Assembly (NCBI GenBank): GCA_022706165.1
Contig: JAKJDA010000158.1
Span: 1-6,844, forward strand
Source of the DNA: Candidatus Hydrogenedentota bacterium
GTDB lineage: Bacteria > Hydrogenedentota > Hydrogenedentia > Hydrogenedentales > SLHB01
Length of the DNA: 6,844 nt
Direction of reading: 5' to 3'
Positions 1-6,132 of this stretch are shown here, piece by piece (within the stretch, counting starts at the first letter, position 1; each line of letters starts with the position of its first letter). The notes below the pieces were generated by a model, which saw only the letters and a program-made list of their open reading frames with translations, made no database searches and had not been told where the DNA came from. A program made the position numbers and the translations under genes.

Positions 1-3000
1 GCCGATGATGCGCCGGAGCATTTTGAGCATGCCTTCGACCGCCTCGTTCAGATCGAACACCTTGGGGGCGATGGTCTGCTTGCGGGCGAAGGCCAGCAAC
101 TGCTGCGTGATCTCGGCGGAGCGTTTGGCGGCGCTGAAGATTTGGTTCAAGTAATCGCTTAACAGCTCATCGGAGACGACATGGTTTATGGCCAATTCCG
201 CATAGCCCAGGATGATGCCCAGCATGTTGTTGAAATCGTGTGCGACGCCGCCGGCCAGTCGACCGACCGATTCCATTTTTTGGGCCTGCGCCAACTGTTC
301 CCGCAGGTGTTGGCGTTCTTCTTCGGCCCGTTTGCGCGCGGTGACGTCGGTGAAAATGCAGGCGAATTGGTTGGGGGCGGGCCGGAAGGCCGTCACTTCG
401 AAATACTTGTCCATTTCGTCGGAGCGGTTTTCAAAATGCGTCGGCTTGCCCGTCAGCGCCACATTGCCGTACGTTTCTATCCAGTAAGGCTCCGTGTTCG
501 GCAAAACCTCGAGCACCGTCCTGCCCACCACGTCATTGGCTTTCAGCCCGGTGATGCGTTCGAAGGCGGGATTGACCGCCAGGAAGCGGTAGTCTATCGG
601 GCGCCTCTGATCGTCGCAGAGGATTTCGTGCACGGCGAAGCCGTCCAGCATCTCGCGGAAGAGCATCCGGTAGTCTTGTTCGACTCTGCGGTGCGCCGTG
701 ACGTCGCGACTGATGGAGAGCACGGACTCCACGCGTCCGTCGGCATCGAGTTCTGGCACGAGGCGCCAGTTGAAAATGCTTTGCTTTTTCGCGGTCTCGA
801 AGGTGAACTCGGTTTCGAACGGTTTCCGGCTGTCAAAGACGAGGCGGATGGACTGTTCCAAAAACGCGCACAGGGGCTCCGGGTATCCGAGTTCGCGATG
901 GGTCTTGCCGATGAGGAGACTCGCCAACATTCCCGTCGCCTCCGCGCTGTTGTCCGAAGCGAAGAGATGCCGTCCGTCGCGGTCGAATCGCATGACGATA
1001 TCGGGCATGCCTTCCACCAGCGTGCGGTGTTTGGCCTCGCTTTTGCGCAGTTCCTCTTCGGCGCGTTTTTGGTTTTCCAACATCCGGGCCTTCATCAAGG
1101 CGATGCTGACCTGGCCGGCGACCGATTCGAGGAAGTTGATCTCGTCCTGACTCCAGGGCTGTTGCTGCAGCACCCGGTTTATGGTGAACAGATAATATCC
1201 GTGCTCGTCGAACGCGAAGGGGTGCCACATCAGGCTTTTGATTTTGAGCTGATCGTGAAGAATGCGGCTTGAATCGTTCTCCATGAAAAGGGCGTTCACG
1301 GCGTCGGCATGGCTTGCGACGGGCCGCCGCGTTTCGCGGATATGCAGGAAGGCGCTGTGGAACATCTCCAGGGAGGCGTATTGGCCTTTTGTCGGCGCGA
1401 TGTCCGGATGATCCAGCCGAATCCATTCGCAAAGAGCGGTGATGCGGTTTTCCGCGAAGGAGACGTCGTAAATCAGGATTCGGTCCACCTGCAACGCTTC
1501 TCCGATGACCCGGTTGCTGATGTCCAGGATGGATCCTGGGTCTTCGCTCTCGATAATGGCTTCCGAGATCACGTTCAAGGCGCGCGAAAACGTCAGTTGG
1601 CGTTCGCGACGTTCTTGGAGGGCGTTGCGCTCGGCGATGTCGGTGGCGATGCTGAGCACGGCGGGCTGTCCGTCCCAGTCGATGAATTTGGCGAGCACTT
1701 CCAGCGGGAAGCTCGAGCCGTCCTTGCGGCGGTGAACCACCTCGAATCGCGCTTCGCCATTTTCGACGATGCTCCGGATGCGCTCGGCGATGAGGGCTTC
1801 GCTCTCGGGCATGTCGATCGCATGCAGGTTGAGGGCAAGGAAGTCTTCGGTGGCGTCGTAGCCGTGCAACGAGGCGGTTGCGCGGTTGGCGAACAGAAAA
1901 CGTCCGTCGGTATTGTGAATGGTGATGGCCACGGGCGCGGCGTCCAGCATCTGTCCCAACAAGGCGATGCGGCTTTCTCGCTGCTTGCGGCCGGTCAGGT
2001 CGCGGCAAAAACAGATAACCCGGCCGCCCTGCTCCTCCAGATAGGTTGCGGAAACTTCCACGGGCCAAATGCTTCCGTCTTGGCGCCGGTGACGGGTTTC
2101 GAACAACTCCGATCCGTTGGCCATGATGCGTTTCACGCGGGCGGCGGTCTCGGCGGGCGATTCGTCGGCGTCGATGTCGCCGATGGTCATCCCGATCAAT
2201 TCGTCCCGCGCGTATCCCGACATGACGCAATAGGCCTCGTTGACTTCAATAAGACGATGCTGAGGGTCGATCACCCAAAAGCCGTCCGCCGAAGTCTGGA
2301 GGATCGTGCGCAAATAGCGTTCGCGCGCACGCAGTTCCTCCTGACTTTTCATGTTCTCGACGGATTTCCAGACCGCTTCCATCAGCAGCGTGAGTTCGAG
2401 GGAATCGTCCTCGTCGTATGGGGATAGCTTGTTGGCCACGCCGACGACGGCGACGATTCGGTCGTTTTGCATCACGGGGACGGTCAGGAATCGGGTCAGG
2501 TGGACATGTCCTTCCGGGATTCCTTTTTTCAGCGGGTGATGCGCTTGAAAATCGTTCAGGACGATGGGGCTGCGTTGTCGCACCGCCTCGCCCCAGATGC
2601 CCGTCTTGTCCAATTCATAGCAGGTTTGCGGGTCGATGACGGCGCATTCCTTCATGACGTCCTTCGACCAGGTGTTCAGGATGAATTCCTTGCGATCTTC
2701 GTCATAAAAATAGATATAGCCGATGGCGCTTTGGGTAAGCTCGAGGGCCCGGTCCAGGGCATGGTCCAAAAACGCTTGCAGGTTCACGACGGGGCGTTGC
2801 AGAATTTCGGCCACGGCTTTCATGCGTTCCGCGTGGCGGAGCATTTTTTCCTGGGCGCGCTTGCTTTCGGTGATGTCCGTGTGCGATCCCACCACGCGGA
2901 CCGGCTGCCCGTCCGCGTTGCGGTATACGGAGCCCCGCGCCAAAATCCACCGATAGGCCCCGTCTTTGTGTCGCATGCGAAATTCGACATGATACCGCCA

Positions 3001-4188
3001 ACTGACGTCGGCGACGGCGCGCTGGATCCGTTCGAGGGTCGGCTGCAGATCGTCGGGGTGGACGCGGCTCTCCCATTCCTCGAAAGCATCGCTGATCTCG
3101 TGTTCCGCGCATCCGAGTTGCTCTTTCCATTCGCGGGAATAACGGACTTTGTTCGTGGCCAAATCCCAATCCCATAGGCCGACGTTCGCCGCGCGGACGG
3201 ATTCCAGGAGCCGCAGGGAGGTCTCCCGAAGATTCTCCTCGATCCGCTTGCGCTCGGTGATGTCCTGGAGGGAGCCCGCGAGGCGCAGGACGCGTCCCTT
3301 TGCGATATGTTCCGCCCGGCCGCGCGCCACGCAATGACGGATTTCGCCGTCTGTGCGAATGATGCGCAACTCCAGCTCGTACGGCGTTCCGTCGGTCAGG
3401 CATCGTTTGACGGCCAGTTGGAGGCGTTGCATGTCCTCGGCGACGAACAGGCGCGCCTGTTCTGCAAAAGACGGTGCGCCTTGGGCGGGGTTCCGTTGAA
3501 AAAGGCGAAAAAGTTCGTCCGACCAGCGCGCCTGATCTTCGTCCACGATCCATTCCCAACTGCCGATATGGGCGATGGACTCGGTGCGGGCAAGCATGGC
3601 GTGGCTTTCGCGCAGGGCGTGCGCGGCTTCGATTTTATGGAGGGCAAAGGCCAGATCGCTGGCAATTTCGTTAAAAAGCGCGAGTTCCTCCAGATCGTGG
3701 GCATAGGCGGCGGGAACGGAGGCTGTCAGGACGCCGTAGACCTTGCCGCCATGGCGCAAGCGGCGGCTCACTCCGACGCGCTCGCCGCATTTCGTCGACA
3801 TGGGGCAGTCGGGACATTCGGTATGTGGATCCGTCAGGATGACGATTTCGCCGGAGTCGAGGGCTTGTCTCATGCAGCGGGGGCGTTCGCCTGCTTCGAG
3901 GCGTTGGCGCAATGCCGTGAAATCGCCGTTGGCTCCCGACGCGGCCGTCGCCACGACGGCCCGGCCTTCCTGGTCCAACAGGGCGATCCAGGCGTTCTGA
4001 TAGCCCATGGTTTCAGTCAGGTTTGTGCAAGCCTGCTCAATCAAGCGGAAGGGGTCATCCTCGGCCACGATGAGGTGATTGACGTGGCGGATGGCCCACA
4101 GAGCCTGCAACGTGCGGTTCGCGCGCGTTTCGGCGGCGGCCAAACGGCGCTCGATCTCTTCATGCGTCGGAGCCGGATCGTCGACCAT
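1..4188 (-). CDS. Multi-PAS/GAF sensor histidine kinase (3' end outside window)
   Basis: This is the N-terminal 1396 residues of a soluble two-component sensor kinase; the frame runs without a stop from ATG at 4188 to the window edge. Domains in order, with approximate residues: GAF (15-190, with Cys125, Cys128 and Cys134 in a CPDCP...C cluster), PAS (200-314, GSWEW at 209, DITERK at 309), PAS (325-443, GLWDWD at 337, DITESK at 438), GAF (455-610), PAS (626-735), PAS (741-853), GAF (864-1035), PAS (1048-1168), PAS (1170-1287), then HisKA (from about 1303). The phospho-acceptor is His1317 in GGVAHDFNN. No signal peptide or membrane helix is visible, so it should sense cytoplasmic signals. HATPase_c must follow beyond position 1; an HDFNN-type kinase often also carries a receiver domain, which cannot be seen here. 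The start is supported by AAGGAG four bases upstream and by a good promoter. The signal and partner regulator are unknown. Kinase identity is very secure; domain borders are by eye. Confidence 0.96.
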   Translation of the reverse strand, partial: MVDDPAPTHEEIERRLAAAETRANRTLQALWAIRHVNHLIVAEDDPFRLIEQACTNLTETMGYQNAWIALLDQEGRAVVATAASGANGDFTALRQRLEAGERPRCMRQALDSGEIVILTDPHTECPDCPMSTKCGERVGVSRRLRHGGKVYGVLTASVPAAYAHDLEELALFNEIASDLAFALHKIEAAHALRESHAMLARTESIAHIGSWEWIVDEDQARWSDELFRLFQRNPAQGAPSFAEQARLFVAEDMQRLQLAVKRCLTDGTPYELELRIIRTDGEIRHCVARGRAEHIAKGRVLRLAGSLQDITERKRIEENLRETSLRLLESVRAANVGLWDWDLATNKVRYSREWKEQLGCAEHEISDAFEEWESRVHPDDLQPTLERIQRAVADVSWRYHVEFRMRHKDGAYRWILARGSVYRNADGQPVRVVGSHTDITESKRAQEKMLRHAERMKAVAEILQRPVVNLQAFLDHALDRALELTQSAIGYIYFYDEDRKEFILNTWSKDVMKECAVIDPQTCYELDKTGIWGEAVRQRSPIVLNDFQAHHPLKKGIPEGHVHLTRFLTVPVMQNDRIVAVVGVANKLSPYDEDDSLELTLLMEAVWKSVENMKSQEELRARERYLRTILQTSADGFWVIDPQHRLIEVNEAYCVMSGYARDELIGMTIGDIDADESPAETAARVKRIMANGSELFETRHRRQDGSIWPVEVSATYLEEQGGRVICFCRDLTGRKQRESRIALLGQMLDAAPVAITIHNTDGRFLFANRATASLHGYDATEDFLALNLHAIDMPESEALIAERIRSIVENGEARFEVVHRRKDGSSFPLEVLAKFIDWDGQPAVLSIATDIAERNALQERRERQLTFSRALNVISEAIIESEDPGSILDISNRVIGEALQVDRILIYDVSFAENRITALCEWIRLDHPDIAPTKGQYASLEMFHSAFLHIRETRRPVASHADAVNALFMENDSSRILHDQLKIKSLMWHPFAFDEHGYYLFTINRVLQQQPWSQDEINFLESVAGQVSIALMKARMLENQKRAEEELRKSEAKHRTLVEGMPDIVMRFDRDGRHLFASDNSAEATGMLASLLIGKTHRELGYPEPLCAFLEQSIRLVFDSRKPFETEFTFETAKKQSIFNWRLVPELDADGRVESVLSISRDVTAHRRVEQDYRMLFREMLDGFAVHEILCDDQRRPIDYRFLAVNPAFERITGLKANDVVGRTVLEVLPNTEPYWIETYGNVALTGKPTHFENRSDEMDKYFEVTAFRPAPNQFACIFTDVTARKRAEEERQHLREQLAQAQKMESVGRLAGGVAHDFNNMLGIILGYAELAINHVVSDELLSDYLNQIFSAAKRSAEITQQLLAFARKQTIAPKVFDLNEAVEGMLKMLRRIIG

Positions 4189-4192
4189 GCGT

Positions 4193-4198
4193 CTCCTT
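4193..4198 (-). promoter_or_regulatory. Ribosome binding site of the sensor kinase
   Basis: Read on the minus strand this is AAGGAG, four bases before the ATG at 4188-4186. It is a near-ideal Shine-Dalgarno sequence and fixes the kinase start. Confidence 0.8.
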
Positions 4199-4231
4199 GA
4201 GGGAGCAAAAGCTGCATTTTTCTTCCCGGCA

Positions 4232-4260
4232 ATTATCCCGATGTCGCCCAAAGCAGTCAA
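4232..4260 (-). promoter_or_regulatory. Sigma70-type promoter driving the sensor kinase
   Basis: On the minus strand TTGACT (4260-4255) is separated by exactly 17 bases from GATAAT (4237-4232). Each hexamer matches the housekeeping consensus at five of six positions. Transcription should begin near 4225, giving a leader of about 37 bases before the kinase ATG. It is the best promoter match I found in the window; no experimental start site is known. Confidence 0.7.
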
Positions 4261-4299
4261 GCGCTTTGCAGGCAGGGGCGACGTTCGAAAAACGATAGG

Positions 4300-4315
4300 T
4301 GCGGCGAACGCCGCA
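4300..4315. promoter_or_regulatory. Perfect 16-bp dyad in the divergent intergenic region, possible operator
   Basis: TGCGGCG and CGCCGCA form perfect 7-bp inverted arms around a central AA. The dyad lies 40 bp upstream of the kinase -35 box and 7 bp upstream of a TATGAT hexamer facing the DAHP synthase gene, so a bound protein could affect either direction. It does not match the TyrR box pattern (TGTAAA-N6-TTTACA) known from enteric aro genes. It could also form a short hairpin in RNA. The dyad is seen directly; its role as an operator is inference. Confidence 0.4.
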
Positions 4316-4322
4316 TTTGCGG

Positions 4323-4328
4323 TATGAT
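4323..4328 (+). promoter_or_regulatory. Candidate -10 box for the DAHP synthase gene
   Basis: TATGAT differs from TATAAT at one position and lies 104 bases before the ATG of the DAHP synthase gene. No acceptable -35 hexamer is found 16-18 bases upstream; that place is taken by the 16-bp dyad. If real, the promoter would probably need an activator, or be occluded by a repressor bound to the dyad. The rest of 4189-4432 holds the kinase promoter and a weak GC-rich 5-bp stem (4365-4369 with 4377-4381), and nothing else I recognise. Confidence 0.25.
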
Positions 4329-4432
4329 GCTGCATTCCCGGCGGTTCAGCGCAACGGAAGGCGGCGGGCGGATTCGGCCCGTAACGCAGAGGACGCGGTT
4401 GCGTGAAATCCGGGATAGGACGATCGGGTTTT

Positions 4433-5494
4433 ATGTTCGAAGACCGACAAATTCATGACGTTCATGTTCTTGAGACGGTCCCGCTCATCACTCCGCAGGA
4501 GCTCAAGACGACGCTGCCGATGACCGATGCCGCGCGCGCGACCGTCATTCAGGGACGCGCGGCGGTGCGCGCCATATTGGCGCAGGAAGACCCGCGCCTT
4601 ATGGTGGTGGCGGGTCCCTGTTCGATACACGACGAGGAAGCGGCATACGAGTACGCCGAACGTCTTGCGCGACTGCACGCGGCCTTGGGCGATCGCATGC
4701 TGATCGTCATGCGGGTCTACTTTGAAAAACCCCGCACCATCATTGGTTGGAAAGGCCTCATCAGCGATCCCGACATGGACGGATCGAGCGATATTACCAA
4801 AGGCTTGTGCAAGGGCCGGCGCATTCTCCTGAAAATCAACGAAATGGGCTTGCCCGCCGCTACGGAACTGCTCGACCCGATCGTTCCGCAATACATCGCC
4901 GATCTGGTCAGTTGGTCCGCCGTCGGCGCGCGCACGACGGAATCGCAAACGCACCGTGAAATGGCCAGCGGCTTGTCCATGCCGGTCGGTTTCAAGAACA
5001 GCACCGACGGCAATTTGCAGATCGCGATCGACGCCATGCAGTCCGCGCGTTATCCGCATAGCTTTCTGGGCATCGACCAGGAAGGCCGGACCTGCATCAT
5101 CCGCACCCGCGGCAATCCGTGGGGACACATCATCCTGCGCGGCGGACGCGGCAAGCCCAATTACGAGGCCTCTCACGTCGCCGCCGCCGCCGAGCAATTG
5201 CGTAAGGCCGGTTTGCCCGCCCTCGTGATGGTCGATTGCAGCCACGCGAATTCCGAGAAGAGATTCGAGCGGCAAATCGTCGTGTGGCGCGAATGCATCG
5301 AACAACGCCGCAGTTGGAACAAGGCCATTGTCGGCCTTATGCTCGAGAGCAACCTCGAGGAGGGCGTGCAGCCTCTGCCCCCAAAGGGCAAGGTCCTCCG
5401 GCGCGGCGTCTCCATCACCGATCCCTGCCTTGGCTGGGACGCCACCGAGGAACTTTTGCGCGAGGGATATGCCCTTCTCGAAGGGCGCCTATAG
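4433..5494 (+). CDS. aroF: Class I-alpha 3-deoxy-7-phosphoheptulonate (DAHP) synthase, AroF-like
   Basis: Condenses phosphoenolpyruvate and erythrose 4-phosphate to DAHP and phosphate, the first committed step of aromatic amino acid synthesis in the cytoplasm. The 353-residue protein aligns over its whole length with E. coli AroF/AroG/AroH (about 350 residues). Metal ligands are present as Cys63 (GPCSIHD), His271 (DCSHANS), Glu305 (LMLESN) and Asp330 (SITDPCLGW). Substrate-site residues are Arg94, Lys99 and Arg101 (RVYFEKPRT), Arg167 (GARTTES), Lys188 (GFKN) and Arg236 (ILRGG). Gly213 sits where E. coli AroG has Ser211; glycine there goes with Tyr rather than Phe inhibition, and N-terminal and internal motifs also look most like AroF. 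I chose ATG 4433 because its N-terminus matches AroF in length up to the TPQEL/TPEQL motif. A GTG at 4403, nine bases after AGAGGA, is a real alternative adding ten residues. The gene is divergent from the kinase and followed by a stem-loop, so it is probably monocistronic. Enzyme identity is very secure; effector type is inferred. Confidence 0.96.
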   Translation: MFEDRQIHDVHVLETVPLITPQELKTTLPMTDAARATVIQGRAAVRAILAQEDPRLMVVAGPCSIHDEEAAYEYAERLARLHAALGDRMLIVMRVYFEKPRTIIGWKGLISDPDMDGSSDITKGLCKGRRILLKINEMGLPAATELLDPIVPQYIADLVSWSAVGARTTESQTHREMASGLSMPVGFKNSTDGNLQIAIDAMQSARYPHSFLGIDQEGRTCIIRTRGNPWGHIILRGGRGKPNYEASHVAAAAEQLRKAGLPALVMVDCSHANSEKRFERQIVVWRECIEQRRSWNKAIVGLMLESNLEEGVQPLPPKGKVLRRGVSITDPCLGWDATEELLREGYALLEGRL

Positions 5495-5502
5495 CGCCTT
5501 TC
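5480..5502 (+). terminator. Stem-loop across the DAHP synthase stop codon, possible terminator
   Basis: GAAGGGCGC (5480-5488) pairs with GCGCCTTTC (5494-5502) around the loop CTATA, giving a 9-bp stem with one G-U pair. The TAG stop (5492-5494) is split between the loop and the 3' arm. There is no uridine tract after the stem, only three T inside the 3' arm, so it is an atypical intrinsic terminator and may instead protect the mRNA 3' end. A candidate promoter begins 34 bases downstream, which fits a transcription unit boundary here. Confidence 0.35.
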
Positions 5503-5535
5503 CTGCCGCCGGGGAGCCGCGTATGCGCGGAGCGA

Positions 5536-5564
5536 TTGATTGAGTCCCGAGAGAAAGGTAGACT
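5536..5564 (+). promoter_or_regulatory. Candidate promoter for the pilin-like gene and isomerase
   Basis: TTGATT (5536-5541) and TAGACT (5559-5564) are separated by 17 bases, each matching the sigma70 consensus at four of six positions. Transcription would start near 5571, about 47 bases before the chosen ATG at 5618. The correct spacing and position between genes support it; the hexamers are only moderate. Confidence 0.35.
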
Positions 5565-5617
5565 GCCCCGGTATGGTTTTTGGGCAAGGAACAGCGGAAC
5601 GAGAAAGATCCATAGCA

Positions 5618-6115
5618 ATGCCTCATGGTCGTGGAAATGCCGGGTACAGTCTGAGCGAGTTGATCATTTTGTTTATTTTGGTGGCTTTGGTGACGGGGTT
5701 TGTGGTGTGGAATTGGGACAAATTTTCGGGGAAGCCCGCCGCGAAAACGATCCAGACGGAAGCGGCCGATGTCGAGACAATCGTGAAGGCCCTGGGGCAT
5801 TATGCGGCGCAACGGCAAGCCGAGGGCCGCACGCCGGTGTATCCGCTCGAGTTGGACGCGGCGCCGGTGGGGGCGGAATCGAGCGACGAAACGCCATTGT
5901 TTACGGCTATCATTGACGGCGGCGTGCGGAGCGGGTGGGCCAAGATCGGCGTGAATCAGTATGTGTACGCGTCTGGGCAACACGATCGCACGGACATGCG
6001 AGAGGTCTATTCCTACGATCCGGACACCGGCGTTTTTCGCAAGAGCGCGAAGGCCAAGGACGCGATGACGCGTCGGGCGCCGCCGGGAACGCGCGCGGCG
6101 ACGGTTTTTCTGTAA
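5618..6115 (+). CDS. Type IV pilin-like / pseudopilin protein with prepilin cleavage site
   Basis: A 165-residue protein with a classic class III prepilin start: a nine-residue leader ending in Gly9, then YSLSE, so that Glu14 is the +5 glutamate of the mature protein, followed by a hydrophobic helix (about residues 15-30, LIILFILVALVTGFVV). In known systems prepilin peptidase cuts after the Gly and the helix packs into a type IV pilus or type II secretion pseudopilus. The C-terminal part is a small polar domain (about 35-165) with no cysteine and no motif I recognise, so I cannot say whether it is a minor pilin, a pseudopilin or a substrate of another filament. ATG 5618 is chosen because it gives the proper short leader; upstream in-frame starts (ATG 5573, TTG 5540) would lengthen the leader and lie at or upstream of the predicted transcript start. 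The ribosome site is weak (GAGAAAG at 5601-5607). No pilus assembly gene is adjacent. It ends 17 bases before the isomerase gene. Confidence 0.82.
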   Translation: MPHGRGNAGYSLSELIILFILVALVTGFVVWNWDKFSGKPAAKTIQTEAADVETIVKALGHYAAQRQAEGRTPVYPLELDAAPVGAESSDETPLFTAIIDGGVRSGWAKIGVNQYVYASGQHDRTDMREVYSYDPDTGVFRKSAKAKDAMTRRAPPGTRAATVFL

Positions 6116-6121
6116 AAGGAG
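6116..6121 (+). promoter_or_regulatory. Ribosome binding site of the isomerase gene
   Basis: AAGGAG begins immediately after the TAA stop of the pilin-like gene and lies 11 bases before the GTG at 6133. The spacing is a little long, but this is the only strong site nearby. It supports GTG 6133 over the in-frame ATG at 6181, and suggests translation of the two genes from one mRNA. Confidence 0.55.
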
Positions 6122-6132
6122 TTGTTGCAGAC

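Noticed and set aside
181..1272. Plus-strand 363-residue open frame, and similar ones at 1309-2427, 2467-3177 and 3307-4200
   Set aside because: They lie antisense to the continuous kinase frame, show no recognisable domain and are rich in Arg, Gly and His of the kind produced by reading GC-biased codons in reverse.
833..2230. Minus-strand 465-residue open frame, and 2702-3559
   Set aside because: Same strand as the kinase but another frame; the composition is extremely Arg- and Pro-rich with no fold, whereas the kinase frame shows PAS and GAF domains throughout the same bases.
4324..4458. 44-codon small open frame in the DAHP synthase leader, considered as an attenuator leader peptide
   Set aside because: It begins inside the proposed -10 box, has no ribosome binding site, has few aromatic codons (two Phe, one Tyr, none of them adjacent to a clear attenuator) and runs past the DAHP synthase start in another frame.
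4346..5305. Minus-strand 319-residue open frame over the DAHP synthase
   Set aside because: Antisense shadow of a strongly conserved enzyme gene; no domain recognisable.
5517..5530. CCGCG-TATG-CGCGG inverted repeat after the DAHP synthase
   Set aside because: Only five paired bases, no T tract, and expected by chance in GC-rich sequence.
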